Assembly: GCA_023374045.1 (NCBI GenBank) | Contig: CM041779.1 | Coordinates: forward strand, 265,370,131 to 265,434,130 | Length of the DNA stretch: 64,000 nucleotides | Direction of reading: 5' to 3' | Origin: Limonium bicolor | Lineage: Eukaryota > Streptophyta > Magnoliopsida > Caryophyllales > Plumbaginaceae | Position numbers and translations under genes: made by a program | Notes under the pieces: generated by a model | What the model was told of the DNA's origin: nothing | Databases searched by the model: none | Seen by the model: only the letters and a program-made list of their open reading frames with translations | Shown: positions 1 through 10,794 of the stretch, piece by piece | Layout of the letters: the number at the start of each line of letters is the position of its first letter | How positions within the stretch are numbered: position 1 is the stretch's first letter

Positions 1-928
1 GGCCAACAAAAATATTGTGCAAATGGAATGATTGTCTTGAAAGAAAATTGGTCAAAATTAGCACATTCGAATGAAATTGAACATGAAAATGAGTATGTGC
101 AATTTCCCTTCCTCACACTTAAAACTTAGCAATGGCCTCATTGCTTCATGAAAATGATTAAGATGGAAGGAAAACAAAAATTTCCAGAAAACAACGTTTG
201 AAAATTAAAAGAAGTTAGAAAATCATGCCCCTGGGGTATGGTGAGGATAACGTCCTCACACTTATGTAAAATAGTGGGGTGTTGAATTCTGCAGAAATTC
301 GACAGAGATTCCTTGGGTCTGGAGCAATGGCGAAAAACAACACAGGCGAGGTCGGGGTTTGGAGCGGCGTGAGGTTGAAGAAGGAAGCAAATGAGGGATC
401 TAGGTCGCGCGCCCCGCTCTTGTTCCGCTGAAGACTGGGTCCGGGTTTCAAACCTGTATGCGAACCCGGACCATATGAAATTTTAGTCAGAAGCTGCACC
501 GCATACGCGGTCCGGGTTCCAAACCCTTCCTCAAACCCGGATGGCTTCAAAAATATGCCAGTGAGTAAAGCGCCTGTGCGGTCCGGGTTTCAAACCCGTA
601 TTCAAACCCGGACGGCATCAAAAACACGCCAGTAGCCTCGCTCAGCTGTTGATCCGGGTTCCAAACCCAGCTCCGAACCCGGACGATTCTTAAAAGTTCC
701 CAGAAACTCACATAGGTGACAGATGTACCTCCAAACTCCTGAATTCACCTTAAAAACCATGTAAAACTAAACAAAACATGTCTAATACGCACGTTAGCCC
801 CAAAAATCAAAAACAATAAAACGTACGAGAAGTAAACAAAAACGAAAATAAGAAAACTCACAAAACTGGGTTGTCTCCCAGCCAGCCGCCCGTCTTTTCG
901 GTCTTTGGCTAGACCATGCCTCATTCTC
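1..928 (-). other. Non-coding 3' internal region of the gag-only element
   Basis: No domain-bearing frame is present. On the minus strand, just after the protease stop, there is a GGGAGACAACCCA motif (near 870-885). The inner Athila element has GGGAGGCAACCCA just after its own pol (near 10841), so this looks like a conserved post-ORF element of the lineage. Further downstream are two AAGTGTGAGGA purine tracts (near 115 and 255 on the plus strand as TCCTCACACTT) resembling polypurine tracts. The stretch 438-690 holds four GC-rich hairpin units described separately. Confidence 0.65.
438..690. repeat. Four-unit GC-rich hairpin array (internal copy)
   Basis: Four units begin near 438, 505, 577 and 650, so spacing is about 67-73 bp. 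Each unit has GGTCCGGGTT at one end and AACCCGGAC at the other, with a second AAACCC directly after the first arm. The GGGTT arm can therefore pair either with the close AAACCC (tiny loop) or with the distant AACCC (longer stem). Spacers between units are more variable than the stems. Confidence 0.85.
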
Positions 929-2870
929 TCAAGAGGCTTCAGATGATTGGGCTGTCTTAGGGTCCCAGCGACAAGAAGTTCGAGATGCTTCCAAAACTTG
1001 TTTTGAAGATCTACCAGCATAAAACAGTAGTTGCTCACCTTCTGCATTCAAAGTGATCGTACCGTGAGCAACTTCGATTCGAGCATCGGCTGTTGCTAGG
1101 AAGGGTCTTCCAAGGATGAGAGGAACTGTTGGATCTGCCGCCATGTCGAGTACAACAAAATCGCAGGGGAAGTACAGGTGCTCCACCTTAACCATCACAT
1201 CCTTAGCGATTCCACAAGGATAAACCATGGAGCGATATGCTAGCTGAAGCGTCATTCGTGTAGGCTGTAAGTCCCCAATCCCAAGCTTTTCATAAATAGT
1301 GTATGGCATGAGACTGATTGATGCTCCCAAATCAGCAAGACAGTGGGCAAAGTCAATGTCTCCTACTCTGCAAGGAATTGTGAAACTTCCAGGATCTCTG
1401 CATTTTTCTGGTTGGCGCTTTTGTATGATCGCGGAACAAGTTCCTATAAGCTGAATAGTCCCTGTCTCAACTAACTTTTCCTTGTTAGATAAAAGCTTCC
1501 TTAAATACTTGGCATAGTTAGGCACCTTCGCAACTAATTCAACAAAAGGAATATTAACAGATAATTGACGAAGTAAAGTAAGAAACTTATCAAACTCACT
1601 ATCCTCCTTGAAACGCTTGGTTCTGCTCGGGAAGGGAACTGGAGGAGAAACGTCAACTGCAGGTGGTGTAGGTGGAGGAGATTGGATGGTTTTGCAATTA
1701 CACTCATTCTCTAGCACCGGTTCCTCTATATTCACCATCTCAAGCTCATTAGTTTTACTTTTACCGCTCCCAGTAGTTGTCTTCTTCACCGTTTCCTTTT
1801 CCTGCAAAGAAGAGTTTTTAGCCAAGATATCATCTACTAGCTTAGCATAATTTGGCATAAACTTAAGCACTTCAGAAAAGGGCATATCCTTAGTTGATTT
1901 CTTAAAAATGTTAAGAAATTTTCCAAGCTGTTCATCAAGGTCCCTTTTCTTTAACCTGTCAGGAAAAGGAATAGGTTCTTCAAATTTACTATTAGAGACA
2001 GAAGAGTAAGAAGGTCGAGTTCCAGGAGACTCCTTCTCCTTGGGTGTTTCAAAAGCTTTACTAGAGTCCTCAACCTCTTCTCGAACAGGCTGAATGACAG
2101 CAACAAGTGGAGCATCGTCTTCCACAACAAAAACAGCTTTGGCATGCTCTCTCGGATTCTGCTCTGACTGACTAGGCAAGGAACCCGAAGGACGGTGAGC
2201 TAGCTGCTGAGATATCTGAGACAGCTGAGTCTCGATGTTTCTATTGAATGTCCTTTGATCAGCGTTGAAAGTTCTTTGCTCTTGATTGAAAGCTTCCAGC
2301 TCATTAAACTTCTTCGTATTCACTGAGATGAAATCATTCATCCTGGCCAGAACTGCATCCATACTAGAAGACGCTCCAGCACCTGAATTTTGTGCTTGCT
2401 GATTCTGCAGTGGTTGCTTCTGATAGGAAGGATTGTACTGCTGCTGAGGCCTCTGATTGTAATTGTTGTTACCACCAGCTTGGTAACGGTTTTGCTGCTG
2501 AGCTTGATAACCCGGATTTCCTTGATTCCCAAAGTAATTACCCGGCCTGTTACCAACATAGTTCGCTGCCTCTTCTTGTGGTGGAGAACACTGGCACATG
2601 TTAGAAGCTCTACCACAGTACTCGCACGGTGGATAAACCTCGGGAGCTGCTGCACTGGACTGTGGATTCATAACTGCACACATACGCTCAAACTGCTTCG
2701 ACATTGCTTCTATCTTGGCAGCCAAGAAAGTGTTCGAATCTACTTCATAAACCCCAGCTGGTTTCTTTGGTGCAGCTTCTCCTGCTCTTGTGCCTCCCCA
2801 CTGATTGGCTGCTGTGGTGATAGTATCTAACAACTCCTTAATTCGTGTAATAGGCAGCTCCATCAAGCTT
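929..2870 (-). pseudogene. gag C-terminal half plus aspartic protease of the outer element (split by insertion)
   Basis: A 645-residue open frame without internal stops. From the N-terminus it has a gag region, a Cys-rich patch (CEYCGRASNMCQC near residue 80) that lacks the usual His of a CCHC knuckle, a Gln/Asn-rich stretch, a charged linker, and then a retropepsin-type protease with DLGAS (about 1324-1347) and LILGRPFL. The frame closes about 40 residues after the protease rather than running into reverse transcriptase. Its first codons continue the frame of the gag piece at 14174-14910 across the inserted element, as the duplicated AGCTT shows. The protease would mature gag particles. That the element was mobilised by an autonomous Athila relative is inference. 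Confidence 0.85.
2866..2870. repeat. Target-site duplication AGCTT (left)
   Basis: AGCTT directly precedes the LTR start TGATAAG and is repeated at 14169-14173 directly after the right LTR end TTTGCA. It marks the insertion of the inner Athila element into the outer gag. Confidence 0.95.
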
Positions 2871-3200
2871 TGATAAGTGTGAAATTTATATAGTTTTATA
2901 GGTGTTAGATCATTATTTTATGTAACTTTTTACGCACCTTCTCACACTTATCCTATGCTTTTTGTAACTCTTACTTTGGGTAGGAACTAATTCCAATTTA
3001 TATGATAAAATCAGGAAATGATGACAGAAATGCATAGTTCGCCTCACGAGCTTTCCAACGCAACAAACGGCGAGTCAAACGGACTTATAACGAAGAATCT
3101 GGAGCCGGTTGAAGATTGCAACACTATATTATTATATATGTCCGCCCAAAACAACGACGTCACACACGAGGACACACGAATTGCACGCGTAGTGTTGTTG

Positions 3201-3490
3201 TGAGACGTCCGCGTGATATTAGGAGGACAAGAGTGAGACGTCCGCGTGATATTAGGAGGACAAGAGTGAGACGTCCGCTTGATATTAGGAGGACAAGAGA
3301 TGTTGTGAGGCGTCCGCCTCTTATCTCGCGGACAAGGGATAGACGTCCGCCTGGTTTGGTCGCGGACACAACAGAGGCGTCCGCCTCTTATCTCGCGGAC
3401 AAGACACAGGCGTCCGCCTGGAGGACACAACAGAGGCGTCCGCCTCTTATCTCGCGGACAAGACACAGACGACCGCGAGGCGGACGGGAC
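3201..3490. repeat. Tandem GTCCGC/GCGGAC repeats in the LTR U3
   Basis: Three copies of a 33 bp unit (starts 3201, 3234, 3267; core GAGACGTCCGC...AGGAGGACAAG) are followed by about five related units of roughly 25-35 bp with GGCGTCCGCC...CGCGGACA. Many units can fold because GTCCGC is followed by GCGGAC. The block ends about 265 bp before the TATA box, a position typical of U3 enhancer repeats. The same block is at 12492-12781 in the right LTR. Confidence 0.85.
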
Positions 3491-3754
3491 CAACACACGC
3501 GGACAAGAGCATTTCAGCACGCCAGAAAAGAATTTCGACACCGAACAGTTTTCTTCTCCATTCGCAGGCGCCGCATTCGAACTGCTACCTCGCCCACCTT
3601 AATTTGTGCACGCGTGACGATCTGCAATCAATTGCACTGCCCGATGAAATCTCTGACAGCAATCTGCATGGATCTGCACCAACTCCACCGCCATCTACTC
3701 ACTAGCTCACTGTCCCTGTCACTTCTCCGTTGTCTGCTTCTGAAATCCTCCGCC

Positions 3755-3762
3755 TATATAAA
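3755..3762 (+). promoter_or_regulatory. Predicted TATA box of the left LTR
   Basis: TATATAAA in a C-rich context (CGCCTATATAAACCC), downstream of the tandem repeats and well upstream of the PBS. It would place the transcript start near 3785-3795. The same site is in the right LTR at 13046-13053. Confidence 0.65.
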
Positions 3763-4876
3763 CCCACGCTCTGCAAGTTAAAAATCATCCGGTCATTCAC
3801 CCACGATCCAGTCATCGACGAATCCACCATTTCATCCATCGTCTCCATAATCCACTCGACACCACTACCATTTTATTTTCTTTCTCCCGTAAACATCACC
3901 ACACGTATTACACTCACACACTCACAAATTCATTCTCCAAATTCACTTACGTACACATCCATTTACAATTCACAAAAATCATTCGACCACCACCACAAAA
4001 CTCACGCCCCACCATTCTCCATATATTATCATCTGCCTCAATTCTATTCCGGGCTGTCAGAATAACGGAGCAGGAGTCAGCGAACAGATGATTTCTTTTA
4101 CTCTTACCTCTGCTCATTTATTTAACATGTCCGGTTAGATTATTTATACTCTGGGGGATGGTTTTATTAGTTTGTTTTAATTGTGCACTTTATTTTACCG
4201 GTTTAAATTAATTATAATTTGATACAATTAATGTTATTATCTCGCTTTTTAATAAGTACATGAGTTTATTAAAGCTTTACGAAATCTATTTTGATCAGAT
4301 CCGTGATAAATAGATAGGTCATATTAATTGTTATGTCTGTGGAAAAACTTATTCTGATTGAATAAATCTAGTATTTCAGATGCAAAATTATATTCCTTTT
4401 AACTAGCCGTTTACATGTGTTTTGCCTGAGTTTAAATCAAACCTTGCATGTTCTGGTAAACGAGGTCATTAGAATTTAGGATTTAAATCTAAAGACTATA
4501 AAAGGAATTTTGCCAAATTATTCTTAATTAAACCGGTAGAATAGCGTAATTAATCAAACGAGTAAAACCTGAACCCAGAGTCCGTTCTTCCATATTCACA
4601 ACCACTTTTATTATTCTGTTATTTTAATTATTAGCTGTTATTTAAATTCTTGTTGTCTTTATTATAATTCACAGTTTAGAACAAAACAAAAATTCCCCCT
4701 CAATTTATAACCTTTGCTAAGACTAGATAATTTTCACATAGTCCCACGGTTCGATATCTGGTTCCCATAAACTCTACTACAATAACCAGGATTTTTGCAA
4801 CCTGACGGTTTTCTGATTTATTATTCTCTAAGATTATTTCTTGGTATTTAATAGGTCAAATTTATCGTTTGCAAAT

Positions 4877-4894
4877 TGGCGCCGCTGCCGGGGA
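4877..4894 (+). promoter_or_regulatory. Primer-binding site, tRNA-Asp type
   Basis: TGGCGCCGCTGCCGGGGA lies three bases after the left LTR. It matches the TGGCGCCGTTGCCGGGGA-type PBS of Athila/Tat elements at all but one base. The outer element has the same type of site on the minus strand. Confidence 0.85.
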
Positions 4895-5049
4895 CTAGAC
4901 TCCTGTCTAGTCCTTAGCTTGGGTTATTATTAATAATAATAATAAAAAATATTATTATTACTATTATTATTGTATCTATCTATTTTTATTCATTTTAATC
5001 TGCTTGCAAACTTTTGTGGAGTTTTGTCCTTCTCTTTTGCAGATAATTA

Positions 5050-8000
5050 ATGGTGTACACCCGTTCTTGGTCAGACACTCATCTCGACTGGGATAGAATC
5101 CTTGACCCGGAAATCGAACGTACCGCTCAGCTAGCCAGACGCCAACAGAGGTTCCAAAGAGAAATACAAATGGCAACTCCTACAAACGGTACCCAAGCAA
5201 TGAGGCAATTTAGCAGACCAGCGGCCATTCCAAGAAGAAGCCCAGTAGCTCTTCCTACGCTACCACCCGACTTAATGAAGGAATGGAAGGATCTGAAGCC
5301 TTCACATCAGAACAAAGTCATACGAGAGATGCCCTCTGGCACATTTGACGGTTCCAACCCCAACGACGCCCTAGATCATGTCAACCGATTTCTAATAAAT
5401 ATTGATCAAATTGGGTGCTCAGATAGTCTCCTGGAGTATGCTAGAATGAGTTTATTTCCTAGCAGCCTCACCGGTGAAGCAATGAAATGGTTCTACTGTC
5501 TTCCCTCTGGTATTATCACTAGTTGGAAGGAGATGACAACCAGGTTCTATGAAAAATATTATCCTATTTCTAGAACTAGGAATTTGGTTGCTGCTTTACT
5601 TGCTTTTAAACAGGGAGGTACTGAAACTATCTGTGAAGCATGGGATCGTTTTAAAGAAATGCTCCGACAATGTCCTCATCACGGACAAGATCTCACGTGT
5701 ATTGCTATGACATTCTTTAATGGGTTGCAGCATATACATCAAGCCGAAGTTAGATCAGCTTTGGGAGGAAACATCCTCAACCGATCCGGCAATGATTTCA
5801 TGGCAGCCATGGAGACGTACATAGAAGAGGTTCGTCAGTGGGGCACCGAAGGTGGCAGAACTATGACTATGGGTGCCAAAGGTGCAAGAAATATAGATCC
5901 TTGGATGGAGCAGATGGCAGAGTCACAAGCTCAACAATCCACACTGGTAAGCTCACTAGTAAAAAGATTTGACGATTTTCTAATTAATGGTCAACCCTCT
6001 CAGCAGGTAAAGAGAATAGCTTCATCGTCCTCATCTGAGCCTCTGTGCTCTCATTGTGGAGGTGACCACTCGTTTGAAGTATGCCCTTATCTGGAGGAAA
6101 TACGGATCGCTGAAGAAGCCAACTTTGTAGGACAAGGGAATTACCAACAGCCCTGGAACCGAAATCAACATCCGAATCTCAGGTATGGTAATCCCAACAA
6201 TGCCTTAAATTCTAATCTTTTACAAAGTAATGCGCAGGGTCCCCCAGGCTTCTCAAGGCAACCATACAATCAAGGCCGTCCTCAGATGCAGATGGGACAT
6301 GGCCAGAGTTCCTACCAGCCACCTGCCAAGTCAGCTTCTGATGAGAAGATGGAGAAGCTCCAAGATATAATTACTTCCATGGCTACCAACCAGAAGGAAC
6401 AACAAACTCTCAACCAATCCCTGATGGATAGCCAGAGAAATCTGGAGCAGCAGATGAACCAGCTGCTTAACAACCAGCATCAAAGGCAGCCAGGCTCATT
6501 TCCATCACAATCTCAGCAGAATCCAAGAGAGACGGCCAAGGCCTTGAGGATCTGCAATTGTGGTGCATCTTCAGAGATTCAACCTGAGGATGAGCTCAGC
6601 GCAGCCGTGATGTTAAGAAGTGGCAAGCAGCTGGGAGATAATCAACAACAAGTGACAGCCCAACAAACTGGTGAAAAGATCACCCCTTCTAATGAATCAC
6701 CAGAGCCTTCGGTCCCACCAGTGGTAGTTTCTGAGGAGATACAGGCTCCAATCAATTCTTCCCCTTCTCCATCTTCTATTCAAATTGATGTACCTTCTTC
6801 TACTCCTAAGCGAATAGAGCTTCCATTTCCAAACAGGATGAAAAAGAAGTGTTTAGATGAGCAATTCAATAAATTCTTAAGCATATTCAAGAAACTGACT
6901 ATCGATATACCTTTAATTGATGCTCTTCAGGAGATGCCTAACTATGCAAAATTTTTGAAGGATCTCGTGACGAAGAAGAAGAAAAAGCAGGACAAGGAGA
7001 CTGTCCACCTTACAGAAGAGTGCTCTACGGCGTTACTTCGAGCACTTCCCCCGAAACAGAAGGATCCAGGCACCCCTATTGTCCCTTGCTTTATCGGAGA
7101 TATAGATTGTGGAAGTGGCCTGTGTGATCTGGGTGCAAGCATCAACATCATGCCATATGCAACCTTCTTGAAGGTAAAAGGAGGAGAGCTTCACCCAGTC
7201 CCTTTTAAACTCCAGCTGGCCGACAGATCCGAGATAAAACCGATGGGAATTGTGAGGGATCTTGTAGTGGGAGTTGACCGCTTCATCTTTCCTGCGGATT
7301 TTGTTGTTTTAAACATAGATGATGATGTAGAGGTCCCACTCATTTTGGGTCGTCCTTTTCTAAGTACTGCCAAGGCGGTCATTGACGTGCATGATGGTAG
7401 AATCACCTTGAGGTACGGAGATGAGAAGATAGAGTTTGATATGAAAAAGATGATGAAGTTAAGTTCTACTTCAGCTCATTCAGTTATGTCGGTAAGTATG
7501 CAAGATGAGGATGGCGAGGTATGTGAACTTTCTACTGATGATGAGATTTATTCTATACTTTCTTCTACTTTTTCAGATTTTGAACCTTTAGAACATATTC
7601 TTATATCTTCTGTTGAGGATAAAACTCTTAATATGGATGTTAATACAGCTCTAGCACATGTAGAGAGAGGAAAACCAGGTTTTCAAGCCTATCGCCCTCC
7701 TTTGGAGAGACTTGATAAAGAAATCCAAAGACCTGTTCCTTCTATAGAGCAACCTCCAGTACTTGAGCTTAAGGAGCTCCCCTCTAATCTCAAGTACTGC
7801 TTTTTAGCTAATGATAATTACTTGCCTGTCATTGTTTCATCTTCTTTGACTTCTGGGCAAGAAAGCAGGTTACTTGAAGTCCTGAGAAGACATAAGAGAG
7901 CCATCGGATGGACTCTAGCTGATATCAAAGGTATCAACCCGGCCTTCTGTACACATCGTATCTATATGGAGGAAGACTACAAACGTCAGACAACCCAGCG

Positions 8001-9072
8001 TCGGCTCAACCCTAACATGAAGGAAGTTGTCAAGACAGAGGTGTTGAAGCTTCTGGACGCTGGGATCATTTACCCTATATCGGACAGCACATGGGTAAGT
8101 CCTGTACAGGTAGTTCCTAAGAAAGGAGGTTTTGAAGCTGTTATAAACGACAAAGGTGAGTCCATTCCCCAACGAAAGATCACTGGATGGCGTATGTGTA
8201 TAGATTATAGGCGTTTGAATTCAGCCACCAGGAAAGATCATTTCCCACTCCCCTTTATTGATCAAATGCTAGAGAGATTGGCTGGGCAGGAATATTACTG
8301 TTTTTTAGATGGTTTTTCAGGGTACTTTCAAATTCCTATTGCACCTGAGGACCAGGACAAGACTACCTTTACTTGTCCATTTGGTACCTTTGCATACAAA
8401 AGAATGCCCTTTGGTTTATGCAATGCCCCTGCCACTTTCCAGCGATGCATGCAGGCCATCTTTGCAGACTTCATTGAGCAGAGTATAGAGGTATTTATGG
8501 ACGATTTTTCTGTCTATGGCTCTGACTTTGATGTTTGTCTAGCACAGCTTGATCTTATCCTTGGACGGTGCGAAGAGACCAACCTAGTTCTCAACTGGGA
8601 GAAATGCCATTTTATGGTAAAGGATGGGATAGTGCTCGGCCACAAGGTGTCTGCTAAAGGGATTGAGGTTGACAAAGCAAAAGTCGAAGTGATAGAGAAG
8701 CTACCAGCTCCCACTTGTGTAAAGGAAGTAAGATCGTTTCTTGGGCATGCTGGTTTCTATCGAAGGTTTATTCAAGACTTCTCTAAAATTGCTAAACCTT
8801 TGACTGATTTGCTAATGAAAGATGTTTCATTTATATTTTCTGAAGATTGTATTTCTGCTTTTAATTTAATTAAGCAAAAATTGGTAGCTGCCCCTATCGT
8901 TGTTTCTCCTGACTGGTCATCGCCATTTGAAATAATGTGTGATGCTAGTGACTTTGCAGTAGGTGCAGCCCTGTGCCAAAAGAAAGATAAGGTGTTAAGA
9001 GTTATTGCTTATGCCAGCAAAACTCTAGATGATGCCCAGAAAACTACACAACAACTGAGAAAGAGCTCCTAG
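5050..9072 (+). pseudogene. gag-protease-RT part of the Athila polyprotein (frame broken near 9040)
   Basis: A 1340-residue frame starting at an ATG after the T-rich leader. It begins MVYTRSW, comparable with MVKTRSA at the start of the outer gag. In order: gag capsid domain (residues about 90-260), a Cys/His knuckle at about 332-344 (spacing CX2CX3HX4C, one residue shorter than standard), a Gln/Asn-rich linker, aspartic protease with DLGAS near residue 693 and LILGRPFL, reverse transcriptase from about 975 with FMDDFSVYG near 1149, and the start of RNase H (CDASDFAVGAAL near 1297). The frame then hits a stop at 9070-9072. The RNase H frame continues one phase over, so about one base appears lost near 9040-9044. 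A functional copy would make particle protein, protease and reverse transcriptase. Confidence 0.9.
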
Positions 9073-9709
9073 CAGTGGTCTTCTCCTTAGATAGATTTCG
9101 ATCATATTTATGGGGAAGTAAAGTGATTATCCACACTGACCACTCTGCTCTTAAATATTTGTTTGCCAAGAAAGAGGCCAAGCCTCGCTTGCTACGTTGG
9201 ATTCTTCTTTTACAGGAATTCGATATAGAAGTGAGGGACAAGAGTGGTAAACTGAATGTTGTTGCTGACCATCTCTCTAGGATGGTAACTCCTGACGACG
9301 GTATTCCTATTAATGAATTTTTTCCCGATGAAGCCGTCTTCAGTTTGAAAAAGGTGCAAGAGCCATGGTATGCTGATATGGCTAATTTTCTTGTTTCTGG
9401 AGTTGTTCCTCATGACTTATCATATGCTCAGAAAAAGAAATTCCTTTCTGACTCACGCCATTATATCTGGGAAGACCCTCACTTGTTTCGAGTGTGTGCA
9501 GATAGCTTAATTCGCAGGTGTCTCCCTGATGATGAGGTACCTAGTGTTCTGGAGTTTTGTCACTCCAGAGAAGCTGGAGGCCATCATGGATCCCATCGGA
9601 CGGCAGCCAAGGTTTTGGAGTCCGGATTCTATTGGCCCACACTCCATAAAGACTGCCAAACCTTTGTGGCTAGTTGTGATAGCTGTCAGCGCATGGGCAA
9701 TACTTCAAG
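9041..9709 (+). pseudogene. RNase H remainder and integrase zinc-binding region
   Basis: This continues the polyprotein in another frame and has no start of its own. It contains the rest of RNase H ([11 protein letters not shown] and ADHLSR), a linker, then the His/Cys zinc region of integrase (ending CDSCQRMG). Near 9705-9710 the frame is lost again. The integrase core resumes in a third frame, again consistent with one missing base. Confidence 0.85.
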
Positions 9710-10507
9710 CGACATGAGATGCCTCAGCAAAGCATTTTGGAAGTCGAACTTTTTGACTGTTGGGGTATCGATTTTATGGGGCCATTTCCCTCTTCACAAG
9801 GTTATCAATACATTCTGGTGGCAGTGGACTATGTGTCCAAGTGGGTTGAAGCCATACCATGCCAGAATGCTGATTCAAAGACCGTGATCAAGTTTATCAA
9901 AAAGCACATCTTCACTCGCTTCGGAGTTCCACGAGCAATTATCAGTGATGGGGGATCACATTTTTGCAACCGTTCATTCGATGCCTTGTTGGCTAAGTAC
10001 GGAGTACGTCATAAGGTTGCACTACCGTATCACCCACAAACAAATGGACAAGCTGAAGTATCCAATCGAGAGTTGAAGTGGATTCTCCAGAAGACAGTAA
10101 ACTCTTCAAGGAAGGACTGGTCTCTACGGTTAGATGACGCTCTCTGGGCCTACAGGACAGCATTCAAGACACCCATCGGGATGTCTCCTTTTAGGCTGGT
10201 ATATGGGAAATCTTGCCATCTACCTGTTGAGTTGGAGCATAAGGCGTACTGGGCACTTAAGGCCCTGAACTTTGACATACTTGCTGCTGGTGAGAAACGC
10301 AAATTTCAGCTTTCAGAGCTTGAAGAACTAAGAGATAAAGCTTACAACAGTGCTCGAATCTACAAGGAGCGCACCAAGAAACTCCACGATCAAATGATCA
10401 AGAAACGTGACTTCAAAGTTGGAGATTGGGTGCTCCTCTACAATTCTAGATTGAAGATCTTTCCAGGAAAGCTTAAATCTCATTGGGCAGGACCTTTAAG
10501 GTGGTAG
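9710..10507 (+). pseudogene. Integrase catalytic core and GPF-type C-terminal region
   Basis: The frame carries an rve integrase core with the D,D-35-E signature: [11 protein letters not shown] for the first Asp, IISDGGSHF for the second, and [12 protein letters not shown] for the Glu. [16 protein letters not shown] and [13 protein letters not shown] follow. It would insert the cDNA into host DNA. The frame ends at a TAG at 10505-10507, where a third one-base loss near 10495-10500 moves the C-terminus to another phase. Confidence 0.9.
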
Positions 10508-10794
10508 GGGTTACTTCATTTGGAGCCTACGAACTGGAAAACAAGAAGGGTGAAACCTTCAAAGTTAATGGGGCCCGACTGAAAAGGTATACTTGTCCTG
10601 CTGATGTTTCTACTAACTTGCTTGGAGTTTCTTTTGTCCAGGTACAGCAGGATCTTTCTTCCCCTGTTTCGGAGTCGGCGCCACCTAAAAAGACGTCTCT
10701 ACCATGGCGATTGAAGCATAAGTTCCGAAAGCTGCGCAACTTAGTTCTAGGAAGTTGTGGGACCCCTTCCCACTCCTCTTCCTCTTTCTCCTAA
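10483..10794 (+). pseudogene. C-terminal tail of the Athila polyprotein
   Basis: After the third frame change, [15 protein letters not shown] and FKVNGARLKRY continue the integrase C-terminal domain as in other Athila elements. A Ser-rich tail ends at TAA (10792-10794). The first codons of this frame overlap the preceding one, so the true junction is near 10495-10500. Confidence 0.85.

Larger units (their letters stand above)
2871..4873 (+). repeat. Left LTR of the inner Athila element
   Basis: A 2003 bp LTR beginning TGATAAGTGTG and ending CGTTTGCA. It is nearly identical to 12164-14168. It contains a tandem hairpin-bearing repeat block (3201-3490) followed by a TATA box (3755-3762), so U3 would cover roughly the first 900 bases. 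The short open frames on both strands here are translations of the tandem repeat and not genes. Confidence 0.95.

Noticed and set aside
438..690. Regularly spaced palindromes resembling a CRISPR array
   Set aside because: Plant nuclear transposon context, too few and too diverged units, no cas genes, and the same design recurs inside LTRs.
3044..3541. Open frame of 165 codons on the minus strand (Cys/Pro/Arg-rich), with counterparts on the plus strand and in the other LTR
   Set aside because: It is a translation of the tandem GTCCGC repeat block in the LTR; similar frames appear on both strands and no domain is present.
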